Assembly (NCBI GenBank): GCA_964034945.1 | Contig: OZ035962.1 | Location: forward strand, 76,213,942 to 76,277,941 | From: Chrysopilus asiliformis | Taxonomy: Eukaryota > Arthropoda > Insecta > Diptera > Rhagionidae | Length of the DNA: 64,000 bases | Direction of reading: 5' to 3' | In this document: positions 54,275 to 64,000 of the stretch, in pieces | Layout: the number at the start of each line of letters is the position of its first letter | How positions within the stretch are numbered: the stretch's first letter is position 1 | Position numbers and translations under genes: made by a program | Notes under the pieces: generated by a model | What the model saw: only the letters and a program-made list of their open reading frames with translations | Told to the model about the DNA's origin: nothing | Database searches by the model: none

Positions 54275-54857
54275 GAGATATCGGGCTGAAATTTTTTCCA
54301 GGTGTAGTGGACATGTTACATTTAAGTATGAAATTCGATGTCGTTCATATAGCCACGTTTGCAGATTGATTCTTTGGAGCCAATTTTCCACCACTCTTCC
54401 ACACATATCGGCCGGAACGTTGGCAATTTCTCGTTCGATATTGTTCCTGAGCTCCTCTAACCCGGCCCTTACACGCGACTATAAAGTCTGTCAGTAGCAC
54501 AGACTTCAAATGTCAAATTACTGACAACGCATTAAAATACATTTAGCTAACTGGCAGTCAGTGCATTTACACGAGACTGTGTCAGCGACTGTGTCAGCTC
54601 TACAAACGAGTGTAAAGGCCGGGTAACGTTGTTGGCTTGTTGACATAAACCAGCGACTTAACATAACCCCATAAAAAGAAATCCAACGGCGTTAAATCGC
54701 ATGAGCGAGGTGACCATTCGACCGGACCATTTCTCGAGATTACACGATTACCGAACTTCTCCTTCAATAGATCAATTGTTTGACCAGCTGTGTGGCATTG
54801 CTCGTTCGTGAACTTCACCATGATAAAAAATGTAAACTTTGACTGACGTTTTAGCAT
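54275..54857 (-). pseudogene. mariner transposase C-terminal remnant
   Basis: Minus-strand frame: KFTNEQCHTAGQTIDLLKEK, then VISRNGPVEWSPRSCDLTPL, DFFLWGYVKS. The MITE at 54461-54623 interrupts it after NKPTTL; the frame resumes with EELRNNIEREIANVPADMCG, RVVENWLQRI. Removing the MITE and one TAA restores the reading frame. The first catalytic region is missing. Confidence 0.78.
54461..54623. mobile_element. 163-bp TAA-flanked MITE inside mariner
   Basis: CCCGGCCCTTACACGC at the left, GTGTAAAGGCCGGG at the right, TAA on each side (54458-54460, 54624-54626). GACTGTGTCAG/CTGACAG words inside. The interrupted transposase frame proves the insertion. Confidence 0.82.
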
Positions 54858-55379
54858 TGCCAGATCATAAAAAAAGTTTTAGGGTGCGTTTTTATTACAA
54901 TACAAAATTGTTATGTACTTATTGAAAGACCCTTTATTAGTTGTGATCACAACACTTTCCTCTGCAATATTTAATTTCGGTAAAAATATGTAAAAAATAA
55001 TATTTTTTCAAATATCTTGAGAATCCTTAAAGATACGAAAAAGCGTTAGGAAAAAATACAAGAAATTTTATTTGCTTTGAATTTGATCATATGCATTTTT
55101 TTTCTCAAAAGCGCAGTTTCCGCAAAATTTTCAAAAAACCAAGAAACCTTCCGAGATTTAAAAAAAAATGTATTGAGAGCCGTTAGAGATACGTAACAAC
55201 CATTGATGCAAAAAATGTAAAAAATAAATTTTGTTATATTTATTTTTCCGAAAAGCTCATAGGTTTCAAAAAAAAATTTCAAAAACTTAATTTTTCAAAA
55301 AAAAAAAAAATGTGTGGGAAGTACCCGTTATTTTTTGATAGAAAATTACAATTTTCGTAAAACTCATTTGCAAAAAATT

Positions 55380-55833
55380 TCAAGTCCCTAGTTCAACGCG
55401 TTTTCGAATTATTTAGGATACGTAAAACGGGCAGACCACCAGACGCATGGACATCTGTGGCAGGTACCCGTTACGACTAACGTTACTTTTACAAAAGTAG
55501 GTAAAAGACTACGATTTTCGTAAAACTCATTCAAAAAAAAAAAATTCAAGTCGCTAGCTCAACGCGTGCTGGAGTTATTTAAAATACTTACAACGGACAG
55601 ACCGATGGACAGACAGACCGACAAATAGATCGACAGACAGATAGACCGACAGACAGACCGACAGACAGACCGATAGACAGACCGACAGGCAGATCGACAG
55701 ACAGATACACGGACATCGTCCCAATTTTGCCTGAAGCGCATTTCGTACTGATCAGAAAGCTTTTATCTGCCTCCGTTCTCGAGTCGGTCTCCGTCATGAA
55801 TACAATACTTTCCCTCTATAGCAGAGGAAAGTA
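55380..55833 (+). mobile_element. Helentron-like family F, with (GACAGACC)n tract
   Basis: Core AATTTCAAGTCGCTAGCTCA, a long GACAGACC/GACAGATA tract at 55595-55710, then TTTTGCCTGAAGCGCATTTC.GTACTG and the terminal hairpin ACTTTCCCTCTATAGCAGAG, GAAAGTAA. The end is shared with 46060-46185. Confidence 0.6.
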
Positions 55834-56892
55834 ATAAAGTTTTACACCATTTACATCTCTGACCAATGGCATCCATTTTTTATCTGAATGTAATTTTGAG
55901 CAATTAAAACTCGAAAAAAAATCTGAGCAATTTCAAATTACTGAAAAACCACATGAGAAGGGTTAACCTATACTAGTTATTTTGTGAAACCAATGACCTT
56001 AAAGGCAAGAAAAAACGGAAATTTTTATTTCTTATATCCACAAATCATTTGCGCTAAAATGGTTCATTACTCCCGGCCTTTTTCCATAAAAAAACTATTC
56101 ACAGTTTAATTCTACCAAAATAATGTGCGAACATTAATATTTTTGAGGTGAGGCGATTTTCCATCAACAACTGTTCATTCTGGTCAAATAGCCCATTCGC
56201 AGTTTTTTTGCACCAATTTCATTTTTTGACTTCTTAATATCAGCGCTTGTCGACGATAATTCTTTCACCTTCGGGCGATGGTATGGCGCTGATTAATCTC
56301 TCCAACTTATCTAATGGCGATTTTTAACGCAACTCACACAAAAAGTAATCCGGTTCTGATCGAATTTTGATTGAGCTCTCCATGAAATTAGAAATGCCGC
56401 AAAATAATGTTTACTGCTTTGTTCATGTGATGGAAAATATATCGGAAAATGCCGACAAAAGCCAAATGCGATTTAAAAGTGGTCATTTCTGTGAGGTTTT
56501 TGGCGATTACACCGACATCACTTAACAATAATAAGTTGTAACTATTTATTGATGTCCAGCAGGCGATTTAGATTGGAATCGTGCAGATTCGTGATTTATG
56601 AAAGTTTACCTTCACGCCCAAAACTCCAATAGCAGCACAACCCCGAAGAAAGCATCGCAACATTTCGAATACAAACAAAACGTCTAGTCTATCGAAAGTT
56701 CATCAGTCCTTAGTGACTGTATTTTAACGATTCCCTTCGAGATTTCCCCCATAAGCACATAATCTATTATGTGGAGCCACTAACGACGTCTAATCAGAGC
56801 CTTAGAGTCATGACAAATTATGTTAGACGCGTTCGTAAACTTAGTCCCGATAGTTTCCCGGGTCTATTCTTAGCAATTTCCTCTCAATAGTA
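55834..56892. other. Low-copy sequence, nothing recognised
   Basis: From 56150 to 56880 the sequence is less AT-rich and free of repeats. It could be regulatory DNA upstream of EML. No coding frame. Confidence 0.35.
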
Positions 56893-57656
56893 CACTCTAG
56901 AAAATTTTATTGTAATTTTACCCCTATTATCGTAGGAAACCATTTTCCTACGATAATAGGGGTAAAATTACACCGAGTCGTAATGGCTTAAAAGCTATGC
57001 ATTTTTACTCATTTTGTGGCGTACAAAAGCCTCTTTTACGGGGGAACTTTAAGCTAAATAAGTGTAATTTTACGACATGGATGTTTAAAATTACCACATT
57101 TTTGTTGTAATTTTCCTCCTATTTGGTAGCAAAACCGCGTCTTAAAGGTGTAATTTTACGACATTTTTTGTTTAAAATTACACCGAAAATGGTATTAGAA
57201 TTTCTCGGCTTATACGGTCTGCAAAAACAAAAATATTATATTATTTTTGCGGATGTTTTCACATCCAAATTTCCCGGGCATGTCTGCCATGTGGCAGGCG
57301 CCACACAGGATTTTGGTAGAGTAAAACTCGATTCGAGTATTTATACTCCGATGCCACAAACCTTATGCGAATTATAAGGTTAAGGTTAAATTGTCCGTAC
57401 AATAATGCAAAAATACCCTGCGAGCGTGTTTTTACACCAAAATGAGAGTAAAAATACGAATATTGGTCGAAATTTTACGCAAGGTTTAAAATTACCCTAT
57501 TTCTAGTGTAATATTAATGTTTTTTGGGTGATTTTACAACTTAAATGGTGTGCGAGCTAAATTCTGATTTTTTTTCGAAATTTTACGACGTTTTTGCAAA
57601 TTTACCCCGTTTTTACCCCATTTTTCGGTTTAAATTCAAATCCATTTTCTACAGTG
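56893..57656. mobile_element. TA-flanked TIR element, tandem copy 1
   Basis: Ends CACTCTAGAAAAT and the inverse CACTGTAGAAAAT, TA on each side. Near the left end, an inverted repeat (GTAATTTTACCCCTATTATC..) of 29-bp arms is separated by 4 bases (56911-56973). GTGTAATTTTACGACA / AAATTAC-type words recur more than ten times. Interior frame has no known domain. Confidence 0.7.
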
Positions 57657-57658
57657 TA

Positions 57659-58442
57659 CACTCTAGAAAATTTTATTGTAATTTTACCCCTATTATCGTA
57701 GGAAACCATTTTCCTACGATAATAGGGGTAAAATTACACCGAGTCGTAATGGCTTAAAAGCTATGCATTTTTACTCATTTTGTGGCGTACAAAAGCCTCT
57801 TTTACGGGGGAACTTTAAGCTAAATAAGAAGTAAAAGTACAATACGGGTGTAATTTTACGACATGGATGTTTAAAATTACCACATTTTTGTTGTAATTTT
57901 CCTCCTATTTGGTAGCAAGACCGCGTCTTAAAGGTGTAATTTTACGACATTTTTTGTTTAAAATTACACCGAAAATAGTATTAGAATTTCTCGGCTTATA
58001 CGGTCTGCAAAAACAAAAATATTATATTATTTTTGCGGATGTTTTCACATCCAAATTTCCCGGGCATGTCTGCCATGTGGCAGGTGCCACACAGGATTTT
58101 GGTAGAGTAAAACTCGATTCGAGTATTTATACTCCGATGCCACAAACCTTATGCGAATTATAAGGTTAAGGTTAAATTGTCCGTACAATAATGCAAAAAT
58201 ACCCTGCGAGCGTGTTTTTACACCAAAATGAGAGTAAAAATACGAATATTGGTCGAAATTTTACGCAAGGTTTAAAATTACCCTATTTCTAGTGTAAGAT
58301 TAATGTTTTTTGGGTGATTTTACAACTTAAATGGTGTGCGCGCTAAATTCTGATTTTTTTTCGAAATTTTACGACGTTTTTGCAAATTTACCCCGTTTGT
58401 ACCCCATTTTTCGGTTTAAATTCAAATTCATTTTCTACAGTG
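57659..58442. mobile_element. TA-flanked TIR element, tandem copy 2
   Basis: Nearly identical to copy 1 along its length (a few substitutions and a 20-bp insertion, AAGTAAAAGTACAATACGGG, near 57830). The two copies share a single TA at 57657-57658; a further TA lies at 58443-58444. Confidence 0.75.
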
Positions 58443-58999
58443 TAGGTACACAAAATTTTTTGTCATTCGACGTGAAAACGTGCCAAAACTTCCTGGAGCG
58501 ATCAAAATGTCATTTGTTGGAAATTAGGGAAGGTTCTTATGTTTTTCGTGCCAGTTCCATGTCTGATGGTTTTCTGCTGGGTTCTTTGGCTGGGAACGTG
58601 TTCGTGTTCACGTGTTTGTTTTCCTGTTTGTTGATGCGTTGCCTTATGTTTAGCTTATGGTTAGCTTTTGTTCAAGGAGTAGGTTTGTGTATAACTCTTT
58701 GAATAATTAAATAGGATACAGTGGAGTGAATACTGGAAAGGTTGGACCCATTTCTGTTCTCAAATATTTATTTAGATATGGGGAAAAAAAGCAAACAGAA
58801 ACACACCGCCAATAGTTATGGTGTGGAAATAAGAAAACAAACAAATTTTTTAATATGTCAATATGAACAAATGGTTATCTGGAAATTAATGGAGAAAGGA
58901 AAAATTTTAATCTCGCTGCAAATGCATTCACACTTTTTATTTGTTAACTTTTTTTTCGTGTTTTAGAACTCAAATTTGAGTCAAATTTTCTGAAAAATA
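58443..58999. other. AT-rich sequence, nothing recognised
   Basis: Contains an open stretch read through from the tandem element, without any recognisable domain. No gene is supported. Confidence 0.35.
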
Positions 59000-59800
59000 T
59001 CTATTGTGAATTGCGCATTACTTTCTTATTTAAAATGCACGTCCCTGCTCAATTTACACTATCACCCAACGAATAAAATATTAGTTCATATAAAAACATG
59101 CAGGGTATTCACAGTCGTCTTTTAAATTGCGGGTAAATTTACCGCTCGGTAATTCAGTCAAATTTAACAGATTTTTACCGAGACGGTAACTTGGTTCATG
59201 TAAAAATGAATTACCGGATTCGGTAATTGTAGACATGCCTTGAGTCGTGTTTTCCGGCCCGGTTATTCGGTATCAAGAATCAACCGCGAGTGGCGCTAGT
59301 AATTTTTTTAGTTGTCAAATTATCTCGCTGGTTTTTTGTTAATCTCATCGTACTGATGCAAATTTTTTCAATTTTGATAGCCGTTGCCACAATAGAAATT
59401 CAAAATAATACATCAAACATGGATTTAAAGGTATGTGACATATTTTACAATCAAATTCGCAGTTCATGATTTGGTCACGTATCCAATAAAAGCGCTGTTC
59501 TCAAATCTGTGCTGTGGGATGTTCACAGCAGAATATTTTCAGTCTTTTAATATTACCGAAAACACCGAATACCCAAAATTAAAAGAGGATTGTGAATACC
59601 CTCATGATTTTTTTTTTCACAAAATCTGAGATATCTCGATAACGGTAGAAGATATCGATTTACGACGAAAGACAAAATGGTTGGGAATTTTAATCTTTTT
59701 AATTCTTAAAAGAAAGGATTACAGTTTTTTTTCTTTTTCGAAAAAACCGTCAGTTTGGTAGCAATTCGCAAAAATCGAGTTTTTAACCGACTTCGAGAAA
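59000..59800 (+). mobile_element. Helentron-like family E copy, interrupted
   Basis: GTCCCTGCTCAATTTACACT and ATAAAATATTAG.TCATATAAAAA (59041-59100) and, after the insertion, AATCTGAGATATCTCGATAA, CGATTTACGACGAAAGACA (59627-59672) match 34320-34480 in order. Right edge approximate. Confidence 0.6.
59101..59602. mobile_element. TIR element with 4-bp CATG duplication
   Basis: CAGGGTATTCACA and the inverse AGGGTATTCACAA, flanked by CATG at 59097-59100 and 59603-59606. The related sequence at 34385-34400 (AAAAATATGATTTTTTT) shows the unoccupied site. Inside, GGTAA(A/T)TTACC-like words recur at 59143-59260. Superfamily not known to me. Confidence 0.72.
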
Positions 59801-59830
59801 GAAGGAGGTTATGTATTCGACGTGGATGTG
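59786..59830 (+). repeat. Conserved ACCGACTTC..AAGGAGGTTATGTATTCG block
   Basis: ACCGACTTCGAGAAAGAAGG, then AGGTTATGTATTCG. Near-identical blocks are widespread in insect genomes as part of non-autonomous rolling-circle-like elements. The limits of any element are not visible here. Confidence 0.4.
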
Positions 59831-59990
59831 TGTATTGTGTATGAACGATTAGACATTGAGTTTAAATTTTTGACATATTTTCCCTCTGTGACCCTAGCCT
59901 CTCAAACCACCTCGTCTGGTAAATTCTACATCGTTAGAAATATCGAGTTGATATTTTTTTTGTATTGTGTTCAGCTTAATTACAGGCAAA

Positions 59991-60425
59991 GGCCGGAATA
60001 CAATTTACGGCGACATTTCAGATTTTAAACCTATGGTTCTGTACTCGTATACAATCAATTCGACCAACTTTGTCGTCGTAAAAAGTTGAATCGAATTTAA
60101 TTTTTGTCGGTCAGCTCGTTGACAAAATTTCATGGTAGATTCAAAATGAAATCTTATGGGGACGTCAAAAAATCTAAATTTCCTCACTTTAGGGAAATTA
60201 AAGAAAGTATTAGGCAATATAAGTTCGTATGATGTGTTGCTTGCATTCATATTCCTATTCTGTATGATAATTGGTAGCAAAAGAATATTATATGTGGCTC
60301 ACCGTCCCAGTGTCGAAATCAAATGAAAAGCAAATGACGTTTAGAATAACAAAGTGTGCGCAATTGTATATGGAGGGCGACATTTGTCGCCGTAAATTTG
60401 GTGTCGAGTCAATTGTATTCCAGCC
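59991..60425. mobile_element. MITE with GGC(C/T)GGAATACAATT ends
   Basis: GGCCGGAATACAATTTACGG at the left; the right end inverted gives GGCTGGAATACAATTGACTC. ACGGCGACA / TGTCGCCGT also sit inverted near both ends. TTA follows the right end, but the left flank (AAA) does not match. Confidence 0.6.
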
Positions 60426-63330
60426 TTAAGAATTTTTAAATAACTTTCCCTTTCGTGCTATCCGCTTGGATTGGAAATTTTACGAGCTAGTATTTTCAAA
60501 TTTTTCGTTTTTCTTAACAATTGCTTTTAGTATGACATTTATGGAGTTTATGCTGCGCTGAGATTTTATCTCTATGAAACAATTGATTTGATGTGGTGAA
60601 ACAACTGAATTACACGTTTCTGGACGACATATTTGTTTATTTTTCCAAACTTGTTGAAATAAAAATTGATTTTTTAAAAAAGGAACCGATTTTAAAAAAA
60701 TTTAAGCACTATAACATAAAGAACCATGCAGGATTTCCCGTTTTTATGCCCCCGGGCTAACTTTTGAAGTCTTTTCAATAAAATACAGAAAATGAGAGGT
60801 AAAAAAGCGAGAAGCCCTGTTTAACTAAATACAAAAACTAGAATACTTTAGAATATGTATAATTATTTTGCCATAAAGCTCTATTAAAAATATTTAAAAT
60901 TTACGATTGCATTGCGGATTTGATTTAGTGCTAAATCTACTGATTTTTACTCTGTGTTAGAAAATTCCTTACTATTTTAATTAAAAATTTCTCAATCTAT
61001 AAAATAAAAATAAAAAATAAAAAAAACCTACTCATAATGAATGGTGAAGAGGGTAAAACATATTATATTTTTTTTTCAAATTAAAAAAAAACGATTTTAA
61101 ATAGAAGCGAAAGTTTTTTTACTTGTCAGGTAGGTATTATCAACAAAATAAATTTACTTACTCCATTTTTTGGCAAACATTTTTCCGATAAAGACGACTG
61201 ACTGCACTTTAATTTATTCGTGTAAAAATGTGAAATATAAACTTTTTAAATGATTTCGTCCTATTCAGAATCAAAAGCAAAATAAAACTTGACATCAGAC
61301 AATGAGTTTGCCAAAAATCTTATCTGCGGGCTCGTAGCCAAGAAATTTCCCCTTTTCTATTTTCCCTTTTTTACTGCAGTTTCAGGGAGAATTAATATCT
61401 ATTCAAGTGAACATTTGTACAGGGAATCCTCAGATTTAAATAAAAAAGTCCACAAATGGAAACACTTTTATGCCTGCCCAGGATATTTAGTCTGAAAGCA
61501 ATAATTCCGACTCGTTCTTTAGTTACCGACTCTATAGGCACTTAAGGATCTGGGGACTAGGATATAAAAACTGGACCAGAACCACCACTTTGTGGGGTGG
61601 TAGGTGGATGCTACATGCGAAAATAAATCCGGATTCGTTCGAGAGAAGAAAACATTTTATTGCACTCATCTCTGGGATGATATTTTAATACAGAAAACAA
61701 ACAAAACTCCTGCTCTGGGGTTCTGAACGTTCTGTAGGAGATATAATCGCCAGGGCAAGTCGCGAGTAGGAGTTTTAAGATCCCCAGCAGCCTTTTGCGA
61801 TATCCTTGAATGGCAACAGAACCAGAACTTTGGTAATAATAAAAAAAAAGTGTGAGTGGTTTGGAAAAACTTCTCGTGTCGGCTTGTATGGATATTCAGA
61901 ATCCAAAGATAGCAACAGTGACAACAACAACAAAAAACATCAACTTAGACAATAGCAAAAGCTGAGCACAAGCTTTTCAAGCGTTAAGCTCTTGGGGTAA
62001 ACAAAAGTGGAAAACACAAAAAGAAAAAAGAAAAACTTGTGAGAGTACGTAGAACTCATAAAGGCAACAACTGAAAGGTTTTAAAAAAGAAAATACCCAA
62101 AGGAAAATAAAACATAAAAAGAATAAATATTTAGTAAAAAATAGTTAATAGATTTTTCTTTTGTTTTGTTTTGCTACTAGCTACACAGGTAAGCGCTAAG
62201 AGTGTAACCTTGAGTAACCTTAAATAACGTACGGTGCTATGGACTTAAATAAAAAGGCCCGACACGACCCAAATGATGATGCGATATCCATTCATAATAC
62301 GCATTTTCATAGCGTGAACATTCATTAACATTTCAATTACAGGAAAATTTTCACACTTCAAAAACGTTTTTTTGAGTCACCGAGAATTTTCCAATGCTTT
62401 TTAGATTTCCACGATTCTCACAAAATCACACTGGGAAGCACTAGGGACGGATACATTTTTTCTTTAATTAAATATAATAGATATTATTAAATTTCGTGAA
62501 AAAGGTATCTTAAATTTAGTTTTTTTTATTGCTAGGATTAAAATATATGCATTTGCATATTTGAAAAGGAGAAGCCGGAAAATTTGTGGTTAAAATGCGG
62601 ACCGGTCCGAAGAGAATTCAATTCAAAACGCAACTAATTCTGCTAGCTACCCTACAATAGTCTAGTGGTGAGCTTTTAAGGGAAGTTTCTTCTTCGGAGT
62701 CGAAGTTTTACACAGGGTGATTGTAAAACTTGCTGAAAAACCAGAATATCCTGGTATTATTTCAGATAATTTAACAAATCGAATCACCCGGTTTCTCTAG
62801 AGACTGCGCTCTTTTCACTTGACATTACAATGAGAAGTTTTTATTGAATTTGACAGACTCAGAAAAAGAAAAGAGTCCTTTCCAGGAGCCAAAGTAAGGG
62901 ATGAATTAAATATTATCCACAAGTCGCCTGTCTGCTTTATGCTATTTTCGTTGATTATTCACTGAATTGGACTATAAGGGATTTGAATGTTTCCTAAACG
63001 ACCTGTATGAGAGTGAGTGAAAAACAGAAGGGGGTGTTTTGAACTTTGTATGTTTATGGGAAGTAATTGAACTGAAAGACATTTTTACAACGAGCAAACG
63101 ACGGCAACAATGACCAAAGTTTTGACATCTACCAAAAGAATATGGATGTAGTATGGTGCAAATGACATTTCATTTTAATTTAATGAATATATCGAGGATA
63201 AAAACAAGCGGATAAATTATTGGAAAACCGAGTAATTTTGGGTGGTAAACTAAATAATGGAAAGGGGCATTTAAAATGACAAGGAAAGGGGTATTAACAG
63301 ACATTTTTAGACTTCACTAAAAACCATTAG
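60426..63330. other. Mostly low-copy sequence; possible + strand first exon inside
   Basis: No transposon was recognised over nearly 3 kb. Around 61563 there is a TATAAAA and at 62189 a consensus-like donor, treated separately. Nothing else is supported. Confidence 0.35.
61563..62188 (+). promoter_or_regulatory. Candidate core promoter and non-coding first exon, + strand
   Basis: TATAAAA at 61563-61569 in a GC-richer setting, followed by a purine-rich leader with AACAACAACAA and AAAGTGGAAAA words that resemble insect 5' UTRs, and CACAG|GTAAGC at 62184-62194. No start codon with a long frame is present, so it would be a 5' UTR exon of a gene to the right or divergent from EML. Inference only. 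Confidence 0.2.
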
Positions 63331-64000
63331 AAAAGCTACAATTGCCAGGGTTCAATCATCAAATACTCTATATGAGGACAGACAATATTTATACCCGTAT
63401 GGTGAAACCAAAGGGTATATTAACTTTTCCTTACCGTTTGTAACGCCAAGATCCCGTCATCACACACAAAAATGAATTACACCAGTGTGTTTAGAATGAT
63501 AAAAAAAATTGAATTTTCCATGTCCGTCCGTCTGTCTGTGGCGCGGATTGCAGGCGCACGGATTGAGCCCGAGACTTGAAATTTTGCGCAGATTCGTTTT
63601 TCGTAAAATGCGAGGCTAAGTTCGTTAATGGGCAAAAACGGACCATTAGGGGGGGTACCCCCCATACGAACGAAAACGATTTTTGCGAATATCTCAAAAA
63701 CGGTGCATCTTATCAAAAAAGTCCAAGAACAAAAGTTATTCAGGATATTATTCTACATAAAACTCCTATACATCAAAATCCGATTGGAACAAATTTTAAA
63801 AAATCTTATTGGAAAGTTTGACTTCATAGTGGAATTTTGATAAAACTGTTCGAATTTTGATACGAATATCACCATACGGGTCTCCAATGATTGCCAGATT
63901 AGCAATTATAGCTTTTGTTATGTTTTTTAAATAAAAATTTTGTCTCTCTTCATATAGTTTATTTGACGATTGTCCCCAGGAAATTGTAGCTTTTACTACG
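63331..64000. mobile_element. TIR element with a Helentron-like copy inside, cut by window edge
   Basis: AAAAGCTACAATTGCCAGGG and CAAATACTCTATATGAGGAC at the left are matched inverted at 63940-63993 (CATATAGTTTATTTGACGAT, AATTGTAGCTTTTA). A solo arm is at 28079. The interior is filled by the family A copy. Confidence 0.6.
63389..63926 (+). mobile_element. DINE-1/Helentron-like element, family A, full copy
   Basis: 5' hairpin ACCCGTATGGTGAAACCAAA, short (GTCCGTCTGTCT) tract, GGGGGGTACCCCCC, 3' ATTGCCAGATTAGCAAT hairpin (one mismatch) and TTTTGTTATG. The shortest microsatellite tract of the full copies. Confidence 0.7.

Larger units (their letters stand above)
54219..54944 (-). mobile_element. 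mariner-family element, internally deleted, split by a MITE
   Basis: Ends GGGTCTTTCAATAAG..CATAACAATTTTGTATT are inverted copies at 54219 and 54891-54930. They match the right end of the mariner relic at 33200-33872. Transposase remnants lie on the minus strand. Confidence 0.7.

Noticed and set aside
55595..55710. CRISPR-like array
   Set aside because: The GACAGACC units are a simple microsatellite inside a Helentron-like element in a eukaryotic genome; there are no unique spacers.
57123..58163. Two identical 84-residue open frames
   Set aside because: They are the two copies of a tandem TIR element; the frame has no known domain and starts inside repeated motifs.

Overview
This is a window of nuclear DNA from an animal, almost certainly an insect. 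It is AT-rich, has spliceosomal introns, and is crowded with insect-type transposons (mariner, piggyBac, hAT, Helitron and Helentron-like, tRNA-derived SINEs). Many DINE-1-like repeats, with a hairpin and a (CAGACAGA)n tract, make a dipteran my best guess; the species cannot be named from sequence alone.

Only two protein-coding genes are well supported, and they converge tail to tail. At the left edge, on the + strand, are the last four exons (832-1770) of TCERG1, a transcription-elongation and splicing factor with FF domains. On the - strand a single EML gene (echinoderm microtubule-associated protein-like) fills most of the window, from its start codon at 53324 to its stop at 4944. I assembled twelve exons by hand. 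All junctions are GT-AG, the phases agree, and together they give 2643 nt (880 residues plus stop): N-terminal coiled coil, low-complexity linker, HELP motif and a WD40 double propeller. One intron is about 31 kb and another about 7.7 kb.

Nearly everything else is transposon debris, often nested. From left to right: Helitrons in a TCERG1 intron; a 3-bp (TTA) target-site element carrying a SINE; an hAT with intact 8-bp duplications; a pair of nested TTA elements in an EML intron; a GC-rich hairpin cluster (16720-16802); a piggyBac-like element (17699-20371) containing a doubly interrupted hAT; two more TTAA-bounded elements and an hAT with transposase remnants (22162-24548); an element with a perfect 66-bp palindrome (27003-27859); Helentron-like copies; and a stack five layers deep (34270-40125) with a broken piggyBac at its core. 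To the right are mariner relics, more TTAA elements, a LINE 3' end, two tandem TA-flanked elements (56893-58442) and an element with a 4-bp CATG duplication proved by a related empty site (59101-59602).

The most unusual theme is that many of the short TIR elements carry their own repeated palindromic motif just inside the ends, different for each family. The host genes show no sign of disruption: every transposon lies in an intron or between genes. From 53325 to the right edge I find no convincing gene, apart from a possible untranslated first exon on the + strand near 61563-62188.
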